From: Corydoras sp. C115
Taxonomy: Eukaryota > Chordata > Actinopteri > Siluriformes > Callichthyidae
DNA: 64,000 bases
Reading direction: 5' to 3'
Assembly (NCBI GenBank): GCA_019802505.1
Contig: JAFMOC010000189.1
Span: 886,001 to 950,000 of the forward strand
The position numbers were made by a program, and so were the translations under genes. Shown piece by piece: positions 1 through 10,199 of the stretch (position 1 is the first letter of the stretch; the number at the start of each line of letters is the position of its first letter). The notes under the pieces are model-generated. The model did no database searches. It was not told where the DNA came from and was given only the letters and a program-made list of their open reading frames with translations.

Positions 1-330
1 CCGTCGTGTCTGTCCGTCGTGTCTGTCCATCGTCGTGTCTGTCCATCGTCGTGTCTGTCCATCGTCGTGTCTGTCCATCGTCGTGTCTGTCCGTCGTGTC
101 TGTCCGTCGTGTCTGTCCATCGTCGTGTCTGTCCATCGTCGTGTCCGTCCATCGTCGTGTCTGTCCATCGTCGTGTCTGTCCGTCGTGTCTGTCCGTCGT
201 GTCTGTCCATCGTCGTGTCTGTCCATCGTCGTGTCTGTCCATCGTCGTGTCTGTCCGTCGTGTCTGTCCGTCGTGTCTGTCCGTCGTGTCTGTCCATCGT
301 CGTGTCTGTCCGTCGTGTCCGTCCATCGTC
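1..330 (+). repeat. Two-unit minisatellite (13 and 16 bp)
   Basis: Tandem units gtgtctgtccgtc (13 bp) and gtgtctgtccatcgtc (16 bp) alternate in a partly regular order: 1 short, 4 long, 2 short, 4 long, 2 short, 3 long, 3 short, long, short, long. This gives a 90-bp higher-order period. Both lengths are 1 modulo 3, so long open frames on the plus strand are an artefact. The array runs off the left edge. Confidence 0.95.
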
Positions 331-896
331 GTTCCTCAAACCGCCTCAGGACGAGCTGTTTATGGAGAAGTCGCCTCGCATTTCATCCTTCGCCGACTCA
401 TTAGTGACAGGAAACCGGACGTGTTACGATCCTGATAAACAGCCGGCGATGCCGCGGCCACGGCGTGTCGCCTCACGGAGGCGACACTGAGAGTCGCCCG
501 GATGCCGGGCCCGGAGATGGGTTTAATTGAGGCGGCGGGACCCGGGCGGCGGCATGTCCTGGAGATGTTGTTGAACGCAGCCGTTCGTGTCAGAGGGTGT
601 GAGGAACCTATAAATAACCGTCTCCATGTCACTGCGGATCAGATCCGTACGTATGTGCACCGCCGACGAGGTCACGGGCGAAGATAAATGTCACCTGAGT
701 CACGTCCTCTCTCAGGACGCACGTCTCCGTCCCCGGCAGCGCCCCCCCCCCCCCCCCCCCCCACCCCAGCCAAAATTATCTGGCAAATCGACCATAAAAT
801 ACGAGAAATGTTAAGGGGGGGGGGGCTGCGTGACTCAGTTTGCATTCCCCGTGTGATGTCATCGCGGATGTAATAGAGATCATGGCTACACCGTCA
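331..896. other. No gene seen
   Basis: Mixed-composition DNA after the minisatellite, with a C-run near 742-761 and a G-run near 815. Short frames lack any family resemblance. Confidence 0.5.
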
Positions 897-1070
897 CATG
901 CCCGGGCGCAGGGCAGATACACCCAGGACAGGTCGCCAAACTATTACTGGGCACACACTCACTCACACAGACACACACTATATGGGGCAATTAGGAGCAT
1001 TCAATTCACTTTGAAAGCATGGATTGTGGGAGGAAACCAGTGAACCCGAAGGAAGCCCACATGGACGCGG
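897..1070 (-). mobile_element. V-SINE-like element, truncated
   Basis: The central part is present from cgggcgcagggcagataca to acatggacgcgg; head and tail are missing. It abuts a second partial copy in the same orientation. Confidence 0.6.
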
Positions 1071-1225
1071 GGCAGATACACCCAGGACAGGGCGCAAATC
1101 CATTGCACTGAGCACACACAAACATGCCATATGGGGCATTCATTTCACCTTAAATCCATGTTTTTGGACTGTGGGAGGAAACCAGAGAACCCGGAGGAGA
1201 CCCACACATGGACACGGGGAGAACG
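1071..1225 (-). mobile_element. V-SINE-like element, truncated
   Basis: This second partial copy runs from ggcagatacacccagg to acacggggagaac, fused to the one before. Confidence 0.6.
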
Positions 1226-1429
1226 AAGAACATAAAAAGCTCGTCTTGAAGCGGTTTGAGGAAAGACAACGACAGAAAGGATGACACAGAGTGATCCGAT
1301 TGAATAGATTATGTAACGAAAGTATCAGGACACACCTTTAACTCTTAATTCAGGCATTTTAGGCGTCCGTTGAGAACAGAGCATCCCCAGTGCTGAGAGG
1401 AGAACATGTTAAACACTGCGTCCTCTGTG

Positions 1430-1432
<3 letters not shown>

Positions 1433-1485
<53 letters not shown>
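1433..1485. repeat. (TA)n microsatellite
   Basis: About 53 bp of alternating T and A, followed by shorter interrupted TA runs to 1525. Confidence 0.95.
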
Positions 1486-1490
<5 letters not shown>

Positions 1491-2060
1491 GTATATATAT
1501 ATATGTTTACGGTATATATATATTTATCTCTCTCCCTTAGGACTCGAGACACGGCGGCTGCGACAGCGGTCCCTCCCCAAACCCCGGTCTCATGTGGATT
1601 CCCCTCTGCGAAATTGCCAGGCCTCATGGGAAGAGCTCTGCAGCCTGTCCCGTCCCTCGGCGTTTACGTAAGTGCAGCAGTGGATTACAGGGGCTTCTGG
1701 GAGGAGAGATACAGGGGAGCGAGCGCACAGCCGAAATTCATTTGGTTTAGTGGAGAGGGCACTGAAGTGCAGAGGGTCCCGCTCTGAACCCGAGCTGCGG
1801 GCGATAAACTCCTCTTTAATTTCTTACGGTTAAAAGAGTTTTGGAAAACTTTACAGAACTCTTATTTCACTTAAAAATAAAAAATAAAAACCTTCTCATG
1901 TTTGTAACGCGGTACATGAACAAAACATATTGGGGCATCTACGCATTACACCTACAGCTTTTGGAAGCGGGGTAGTTCCTCTCCTTAAAGCCGTGACATC
2001 ATCGACAATAACACCCCCCTCTGAGCGCGTCACATTCGTATCAGTGCGTGATAAACAATA

Positions 2061-2262
2061 CGATATATTAAATCATAAAATACAGATTAATATAAACAGA
2101 TCAGCACTAAAGCCGTTACACTGTTTTTATAAACCTGTCACACTAGATGGCAGTGTTTTATTAATAGAGAAACCCGAATCCTGTTACTCAGTGATCAGCG
2201 TTCACTTTAAAAACCGGACTAGATCACGTGGCAGGAGAGCAGAATATTAACGTTTTTGTTTT
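2061..2262 (+). repeat. Dispersed CTCF-core repeat, copy A
   Basis: Unclassified repeat with the markers CACTAGATGGCAGTG (from 2141), ctgttactcagtgatcagc and aaaaaccggactaga. Other copies are at 14240, 35193 (minus) and 48437. Confidence 0.7.
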
Positions 2263-2307
2263 TAATAAACCGTGTTTTTTCATTACAGTGTGTTTGTAAG
2301 CGTTTCA

Positions 2308-2621
2308 GGGCGGCACGGTGGCTTAGTCGTTTGGCATGTTCTCCTCTCAGCTCTATTCCCGGTTCAAATCCCAATCAGTGTTTCCATGTTCTCCCCGTGT
2401 CTGCGTGGGTTTCCTCAGGGTTCTCCGGTTTCCTCCCACAGTCCAAAAACATGGATCAAGGTCAATTGAATTCTACAAATTGCCCCATATAGATTCTTAT
2501 AGATAGTTAATATAGATATTATTTACTATCTAATATAGATAGTTCTTCCCTGGATGGGCATGGGGAACCCCCCCGCGACCCTAATCGAGGATAAAGAGGA
2601 AGATAATGGATGGATGGATGT
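2308..2621 (+). mobile_element. V-SINE-like element
   Basis: The copy is near complete: gggcggcacggtggctta head and ggatggatggatg tail. The B box reads GGTTCAAATCC. The usual 3' body is partly replaced by an atagatagttaatatag repeat. Confidence 0.85.
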
Positions 2622-2958
2622 AAGTGTTTTATTAAAGCAATCACGCTGCTCCGTGTTGGTTTATTAAAACGTAAGAGTGAACATCAGAAGTGAAACGTTT
2701 AGCGTGAGGAGGCCCTCGCCGTAATTCTGGGGGATGTTGCAGAACGTGTGATGCCTCGAAACCAAAGCTTTTCTTTCTTTTCTTTCTTTCTTTTTTTTTT
2801 TTTTTTTTTTTCGTTTGTTGAGGTTGAAATGTTTCTGCGTCCTCTGGACGGAAAGGTCAACGAAATCAGCATCACTGCCAAACTCCCTGCATGCACATGC
2901 TCCAGCCCGGACTTAATGAGGTGGACTTTGAAAAACACCTTCACTCCAACTGCAGCGC

Positions 2959-2964
2959 GCACAC

Positions 2965-3014
<50 letters not shown>

Positions 3015-3025
3015 ACACACACACT
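2959..3025. repeat. (CA)n microsatellite
   Basis: About 67 bp of CA with two interruptions. A T-rich tract lies nearby at 2765-2811. Confidence 0.95.
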
Positions 3026-3340
3026 CGGCGAGTGGATGGTTCATCCACAGACGATGCTGTGTCTGAAAATACTCTCGAATGAAAAGGTCAGAGTGTTGCT
3101 TTCACAAACGCCGCGTCTCCCGCCCGCCGCAGCGGCATCCACTCGAAATTAATTGGCATTAAAGGCGTAATTCATCTGAAGCGCTTTCATGCAGGTTCAC
3201 GTGGCATGGCTTTGGTTTCGTGATGAGGCCCGGCTGCTGAAAACGGCGCCCCAGATCAAAGGGAATCTTAAATACAGGTGGTTCCATGAAATCATCTCAA
3301 TTCATCACCGTCTGCTTCATCGAAACTTGGGACTCGGGTC

Positions 3341-3509
3341 GGGGCGCCAATCTATCGCTGGGCACGGACTCAGACACGCACGCTAAATAGGGGCAAATTG
3401 GAGCATTCAGTTCACCTTGAAGCCATGTTTCTGGACTGTGGGAGGAACCCACGTGGACACACAGGGGAGAACGTGCAAACTGCACCCAGATCGGGATTCG
3501 AACCGTGAT
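3341..3509 (-). mobile_element. V-SINE-like element, 3'-truncated
   Basis: Central region and B box (gggattcgaacc) are present. The tail and the first 40 bp of the head are missing. Confidence 0.6.
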
Positions 3510-3564
3510 ATATATATACGTTTTTATGACGTACGATTCCTCTGGTATTATTCATCCTGAAAGC

Positions 3565-4140
3565 TGGTGGCTTAGTGGTTTAGCATGTTCTCCTCTCAGC
3601 GCTGGGGAGTCCTGGTTCGAATCCTAATCTGGGTGGAGTTAGCATGTTCTCCCCGTGTCCGTGTGGGTTTCCTTCCACAGTCCAAAAACATGGATTCAAG
3701 GTCAAATCAATTCTCCAAATTGCCCCATATAGAGTGTGTTTGTGTGAGTGAGTGTGTGCCCAGTGATAGATTGGCACTCTGTCCTGGGTGTATCTGCCCA
3801 GCGCCTGCAATGTATTCCTTGTATATGCATGCGCTTCCTCTGGGTTCTCCCGTTTCCGCCCACAGTCCAAAAACATGAATTCAAGGTGAATTAACTGTTC
3901 TAAATTGCCACTATATGGTGTATGTGGTTGTGTAAGCCTCTGATTGGCACCCTGTCCTGGGTGTATCTGCCCAGCGCCTGCAGTGTATTCCCTGTGTCCG
4001 CGTGGGTTTCCTCCCACAGTCCAAAAACATGGATTCAAGGTGAATTGGCTGCTCTAAATTGCCCCTATTTGGCGTATGTAGCTGTGTAAGCCTCTAATTG
4101 GCGGTCTGTCCTGGGTGTACCTGCCCAGCGCCTGCAATGC
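3565..4140 (+). mobile_element. V-SINE-like element with internal triplication
   Basis: A normal head is followed by three consecutive copies of the cctgggtgtatctgcccag segment (3783, 3956, 4110), spaced 173 and 154 bp apart. No terminal tail follows. Confidence 0.75.
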
Positions 4141-5004
4141 AACCCCCCTTACACCCCACCACAACCCATGGTACAGGTTTAGTTCCTGTTCAGGGATGTG
4201 GAACCTTTTTTTTGTGCCTAGCTTTTAAATTGTTACCTGCAGGTTCTCTCTGCAGCCGGAGAAGACGATTCTCTCGTTAATTTAACCCGTTCTTTCTTTT
4301 TTTTTAATAAAAATTGTTCCAATGAACTCCGGCATCGGGCGGTGCGTCCAGCGTGTCCGTTGTCCCCGTCGTTAGTCTGTCGGGGTGTCTTCACGTCTCG
4401 GCCAGCGACCCCCGGGCGTGAGGACGGCCGATCCCGTGAGGTCCATCGTTATCGCGCCGCTCGTCAGTCGGCGCAAGTTTAGAACCAATTAACTCCGGCA
4501 ATGCAAACCTGTTCAATTAGACGCTGGGGTGAGATTTCATTAGACCCCGCCCCCCATCTCCCCCCCCCCGAGGTGAGGCTCAAACTTCCCATTAAGCCTA
4601 ATTCATGCAAATGATTTACCCCTAAAACCTAATGAGAAACAGAGGCTGTAATAATTGTTCCTGATGTTCTGATTGTTCGTTTGGCGTGTATTTGGTGTGG
4701 ATGACAACACTCACCCCTCACACTCACTCTTTGAACTCCTGCCTTCTGGAAAAAGGTACCGGAGCATCCGGGCCAACACCTCCAGACTGCGAAACTGTTT
4801 CTTTCCTCAGGCCATCAGACTCTTGAACAATTTGACCAAACACTAACATATCCGCTGCTGGCATGTTTGCACACACCTTTATGCACATCTTGCACCTTTA
4901 GATCACTTTTTGCACATTATAAAGAACAGCCACAATTAAAAACTAATTAAAAAATTAAAAACACCAGCACTGTTACCTCTCTACTTAATGTTAACTGTTT
5001 ACAA

Positions 5005-5056
5005 CATTTACATTTACATTGAGTCATTCATTTTTATCCAAAGCGACTTACAAATG
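5005..5056 (-). mobile_element. Second SINE family, 3' fragment
   Basis: The string atttttatccaaagcgactt after acatttacatt is the reverse complement of the family's 3' end. It lies within the LINE tail region. Confidence 0.5.
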
Positions 5057-5204
5057 AGAACATTACAAGTCATGTAGTTATGAAGAAAACCAGCTACACT
5101 GTAAATTCATCAAACCTGATTGTTATTTGATGCTGCGCCCCCCCCCCCTTTTTTTTTTATTTTATTTATTTTTTTTTTTAACAATAACCAATCTCAGTGT
5201 TTAC

Positions 5205-5649
5205 TAGGGGTGAGCTGCAATATTCGCTGATTCGACGATTCGATTCGGAGAACCGTAGTCGACTATGAACCTCATAGTCGAATGTACCATTTTGACCACA
5301 TGGGGGCGCCCATGGCTGCTGCTAAGCATTAGTTTTTACATGAAATGTCTTTGTTTTCCTTATATATATATAGCCTTTTGTCAAATAAAATCATCCTAAT
5401 CATCCTAAAACTCATTGATCTGAGTGTTTTAGGTTTTTAGTTTGAAGTGGAAAAAAGTCCAGAACGGGGATCCCATTTACGGTGCTCTAGAAAAACAAGT
5501 AAAATATTTTTAAAAAAATCTTTTTTAAAAACCACGCTTATAGCGCCATCTTGGGGTGAAATTTTAACTGATTCGACTATCAGTCGACTATAGGGAAAAT
5601 CTGACGAATCAGATTCGACTATGAAAATCCTTAGTTGAAGACACCCCTA
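5205..5649. mobile_element. hAT-type MITE with 8-bp target duplication
   Basis: The 445-bp element has terminal TAGGGGTG/CACCCCTA inverted repeats and exact 8-bp flanks GTGTTTAC (5197-5204 and 5650-5657). Internal TAGTCGA-type palindromes are present. It has no coding sequence. Confidence 0.85.
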
Positions 5650-6039
5650 GTGTTTACAATAACCAATCTCAGTGTTTACGTCATACCATTACTTGAATGT
5701 TTATTGTTGACTGTACGGTGTATCGTCCTGTATTTATTGTGATCTCTGTGTTTGTACACGTGCACTTTATGTTGGTTGTGTAGTAGCTGTTATATGTAGC
5801 ACCTTGTTCCTGGGGAACGCTGTCTCATTCCACAAATACTGTACTGCACTTTATATTGTGGAATGAAAAATAAAATACTTGAATACTTGAATACTTGGAA
5901 GCTGCAGAGTGGTGTGAAGCTGCGGTTTGGGTTAATTAATCGTCTGTCTGTTCTTCTGCGGTTGTGGAATGGTTTTTTTTTTTCATCGGCGGCGGTGTGA
6001 GTGTTTGTCACAAACATTTTGCCTCAGAAATATCAAAGC

Positions 6040-6066
6040 CCGCCCGCCCGCCCGCCCGCCCGCCCG
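6040..6066. repeat. (CCCG)n microsatellite
   Basis: About six CCCG units continue into a C/G-rich stretch to 6090. No coding potential is supported. Confidence 0.9.
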
Positions 6067-6221
6067 CTCGCTCACCCGCCCGGAGCCGCCGCTGACATCA
6101 AATGCGTCGACGCGCCAATAAGCAGAATATCTGAAAATGCGTTCGTGACCCGAATTTGTGATTCTTCATAATACGCAACCGGTTCAGTATTAAAGGGGAA
6201 GACGCATGCCGTGCGAGGACA

Positions 6222-6519
6222 TAGTGATTAGCATGTTCTCCTCTCACAGCTGAGGATCCGGGTTCAAATTCTGATCTGGGTGGAGTTTGCATGTTCTCCC
6301 TGTGGCGGCGTGGGTTTCCTCCGCGCCACAGTCTAAAAACATGGATTCTAAAAAAAACTGAATTGCCCCATACAGAGCTTGTTTGAGTGATAGACTGGTG
6401 TCCTGTCCTGGGTGTATCTGCCCAGCGACTAAAAGGTTCTCCTCTGGATGGGCATGGGACACCCCCCCCCTTCATGACCCTAATAGAGGATAAAGCGAAA
6501 GATAATGAATGAATGAATA
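6222..6519 (+). mobile_element. V-SINE-like element
   Basis: The 5' end is shortened (starts agtgattagcatg). The tail is of the gataatgaatgaatgaat type. Confidence 0.75.
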
Positions 6520-7569
6520 AACACACATCCCTTTATTAAACGTATTGATTATGTTTAATAAACACACCACCATCATGTCTGTGTCACTGGAGTACGGAGA
6601 ACCATCCACCATCCTAATAATACCGTCCCTGTCCATAGTCCTGATGATCAGAGAACAGAGTGGAGACAGATGGACTACCGAATGGAACTTTGGAACTACA
6701 AAGTCCATCTGTATTTAAGGTGAAACTAAAACGAGGAGGTGTAATGAATTAATAAAGTGATCGGCATGTATGACCGTCCTCACACACACACACACACACA
6801 CACAGCCTTTTGAACCCTGCACTCATTTCCCCCCGAGGACATTGGGACTCATTGTTATGCGGCGCAGTCTGGTTCTGCCGATTCCTCTGATGTTTAAGAC
6901 GTCGGGCCTTGTTAGAGTCGTGATTGCGTTCTCCGCACGCCGTTACACCGACTGTAAATGGATGTGATTGGAAGCGAGGATACCCAGAGGGAGGGAGCGG
7001 GATTGCCGGAGCACGTGCGGCTGATTGCAGGGACGCTTAACGGATGCTGATTTCAGGGATTCGGGCTGTTCGTCAAACAGTGTTTGATTCGGCTGTTTTT
7101 TTTTATTTTTATTTTTTTTTCTCTCTCATTTTGGAATAAAGACACACATTATTTGCAGGAAAGTCGCATATAACGAACATTTAACCTGATTTTCACCTCA
7201 TTCGGGAAATGCGACCCCGAATGACGCCTCTGAGCGTTCTAATTCACTGCTTTACCTCGTCAACATTCGTTATTGTCGATCGAGTCGGGTCGTTCCGATT
7301 GGACGTCAACGCGTCAGTGTGGATTTGATGCGCGCAGGACGGACACGCCAGGCCGCGTTTATGTTCAGCTGTCTGCGGTGTGACGGGGGACGAGTTATTG
7401 GCGTCCGTTGACTTTGCGTTGCATGCCTTTCATTCATAATATTCATAAGGTTCAAAGGTTCAGACGACTGAGAGTCATTTAAAAACGTCAAAGTTTTGCA
7501 TTCATTTATTTAATGCACAGTAAATCTGGGTGTACCTCATGGATCGCTATACGGACCCGTTAAATTCTT

Positions 7570-7850
7570 CCATCCATCCATTATCTTCCTCTTAATCCTC
7601 TACTAGGGGGGGGGGGGTTCCCCATGCCCATCCAGGGGAGAATGTTTTCAGAGCTGGGCACACCCAGGACAGGACGCTAATCTATTGCTGGGCACACACT
7701 GTAAATGGGGCAATTTAGTTGACCTTGAATCTATGTTTTTAAACTGTGGGAGGAAACCTAGGCGGACACGAAGAGAACATGCAAACTCCACCCAGATCGA
7801 GAGTCGAACCCGGATCCCCGGCACTGAGAGGTCCCAAGATCTTAATCACT
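7570..7850 (-). mobile_element. V-SINE-like element
   Basis: It begins with the ccatccatcca tail and carries a G9 tract. The head is lost after the B box. Confidence 0.75.
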
Positions 7851-8774
7851 GTTAATTTATTGACACAGCTGTTAAAGCTATAGGAGCTTTATTTATATAA
7901 TTTGCGGTTAGTTTGCGGTGTATTTTCGGAAGCTTTGTCGCCGCGTCGACAGTGAAAACACGCAATGTGGAATTGTATGTCTCAGCCCTGAACATCGTTT
8001 ACAAACGGAGTCGAAACTCAGCGTCGCATCTGATTCGCAATCAAATTGAATCGTCGGGAATTCCAAATCGTTCGGACTGAAAATGGTTGGGTTAAGAGAC
8101 GCCGGTGGAGCAGGTGGTCCTGCTGATATGGAACCGACGGGTTCTCCACTTTTAAAACTCCAAAGGGGGCAGTGGAGAGCGCTTTTTTGGTTCACACCTG
8201 CCAGAACTGAACCCTCTCCAAAGTGTCTGGCCAAACATTCAGAGAGCGTCGCAGAAGGCCTTTTAAAATTCTGTTCAGAGCTGGACGCTGACACACAGGT
8301 CCAGTGTGTTCGGGTCCGGACACTGAGCCCATAGAGACGAACCGAGTCGCCAGCATGCAGTTCATACAAATGCAAAGCGGGACGTTCGGATAACGTTCAA
8401 TCGCCGTGACTCAAAGGTTCAGTTAAAATCTATTAAAATTCTATAAAACATGGAATCCACTTTGAAAAACGCAAATTAACACTTTAAATTAATTTAATTT
8501 AATTAATTTTTTTATTATCAGCTAATTAAGATAATAAAGTAACTGATAATATTCACAGTGTGCTGTCCCCCCCATTTAGTATTTATTATTATTTATTTAT
8601 CATTATATTTCTTTATGTTTGGAGTATACAGTATGTCATTTTGATAATCTTTAAATACGGGATAAGGAGGCGGGGGGGGGGGGGGGTCGAATTGGGAAAC
8701 ATTAAAACAACTTAAAATTAATGTTTGTACATCTAAATGTTCATCTCAATAAAATTATTAATAAAAAAAATTCA

Positions 8775-9036
8775 CCCATCCATCCATTATCTTACGCTTT
8801 ATGCTCTACTAGGGTTGCAGGTGGGGGGGGGGGGGTTTCCTCATGCCCATCCAGGGGAGAACGTTTCGGGCACTGGGCAGATACACTCAGGAAAGGGGGG
8901 CAAGCTATCGCTGGGCACACACTCACTCACACACACGCTCTATATGGGGCAATTTGGAGAATTCAATTGGCCTTGAATCCATGTTTTTGGACTGTGGGAG
9001 GAAACCCACACGGACACGGGGAGAACATGGAAACTA
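8775..9036 (-). mobile_element. V-SINE-like element, head missing
   Basis: Tail and body end at ggggagaacatggaaact, so A and B boxes are absent. Confidence 0.75.
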
Positions 9037-9966
9037 TGAAAATTCACAATGGGAGCGAAACAACGGCCCATCACTCAGTTTGACTCAACTTTATTTTCAA
9101 GTAAATCGCGTTTTCTTGCCGAAGTTCCGGCGACGTACTAAACAACACACAAACGCTCTGAATATGTGAGCGCACATGCCGAGTTGAAAAGCGAAATACG
9201 AACTCACGCGTTAAAAAAACGAGGATTAATAACCACGAGTGATGTCACGCCACGGGAATCACACTGCGTACAAAAACACACACACCAAAACACGTATTTC
9301 GAAAGCCCTCGACGCCGTTCGCAATGCATCCTGCCGTGCATGATAAAACAATGACAACTTTGCACCTCGGTGCACAGCTACATATGTAAATCAAAGCCCA
9401 ATATTTTAATAATTACTTATTCATGAGACGTGCGTCTCGCAGGCGGGTTCACTTCAGTTCCTCTTTACTGATTTAAATAAAAACATACCAGCTACAAGTG
9501 TTCAGCCTCACCGCGATAAAATTTATAAAAATAAAATTGATGTGCTTTTTAGCCGATAGAAACGACTTGTAAGCGTTATTGGAGAACAAATTTAATTGTT
9601 TAGGATTGTTTTTGTTTTTAACATGGTCCTCTATAGATAAGCCTTTATAGTTGGCGTTTAGTTTGAATTTGAGACCTGTGAATTCAATTCAATTAAATCT
9701 AGGACGGTTGGTTTAATCGTTTTTTTTTTTTTTTTTCTCAACAGCTTAAATAACGAACTGTAGAAACATTCTTTACATTAAAAGGAAACGTAAGACCCTT
9801 TCGTTTGTTGAGGAGCCGAAATCCCTCGTCCATTCCCGAGGTGTTTTCCCGAACACGTCTCTCGCCGATCGCATCGCGCCGTCAATGAACGCCGAGAAAC
9901 GAATCACTAACTCTCCTCGAGCCACACGCTTGCGTTGCGGCGCCGATCTGGTCCTGATGCCCGGCT

Positions 9967-10199
9967 TCAATCCATCTGTTCGGGCTCGGCGTCCATGCAG
10001 GTCTCCCAGGGGTTCTTGGGCATGTGAGGCATGGAGAACACGACGAGGAAGACACCGCCGAGGAAGAGGAGGACGAAGGCCGTGCAGGCGCACGCGAACG
10101 ACCACGAGTAGTAGTATTCGATCCAGACGGTGTCTTCGCTCTCGATCATCCGTTTCACCGACTGCCTCATCACCTCCAAGGAAATGATGGCGCACAGAC
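9967..10199 (-). CDS. cacng1: cacng1 exon 4
   Basis: The exon carries 233 nt of coding sequence, from LCAIISLEVMRQSVKRM through TM4 to EPEQMD and TGA. The acceptor is ctctcag. Confidence 0.96.

Larger units (their letters stand above)
4711..5899 (+). mobile_element. 3' end of a non-LTR retrotransposon
   Basis: The end of a reverse-transcriptase ORF reads FELLPSGKRYRSIRANTSRL, then FPQAIRLLNNL and a stop (4722-4847). An untranslated tail ends in tandem acttgaat repeats (5873-5898). The tail is interrupted by a hAT MITE at 5205-5649. A related tail lies at 14620-14935. The element is 5'-truncated. Confidence 0.75.
5900..9966. other. Downstream flank of cacng1: repeats and unrecognised DNA
   Basis: Apart from the SINE copies at 6222, 7570 and 8775, I see no exon with a recognisable protein. 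7860-8460 has overlapping short frames on both strands without splice sites or homology. 9037-9966 is the likely place of the cacng1 3' UTR. A T-run at 9720-9736 could be genomic A-rich sequence in the transcript. No polyadenylation site is assigned. Confidence 0.5.

Noticed and set aside
1..330. CRISPR array
   Set aside because: Units are contiguous, with no unique spacers, and the genome is vertebrate.
6..490. Three overlapping plus-strand frames of 130-150 codons
   Set aside because: They are produced by the 13/16-bp minisatellite, whose units shift the frame equally. The peptides are simple RRVCPS-type repeats.
7908..8375. 155-codon minus-strand and 83-codon plus-strand frames
   Set aside because: No homology, no splice sites that fit, and overlap on both strands suggests chance in a GC-balanced segment.
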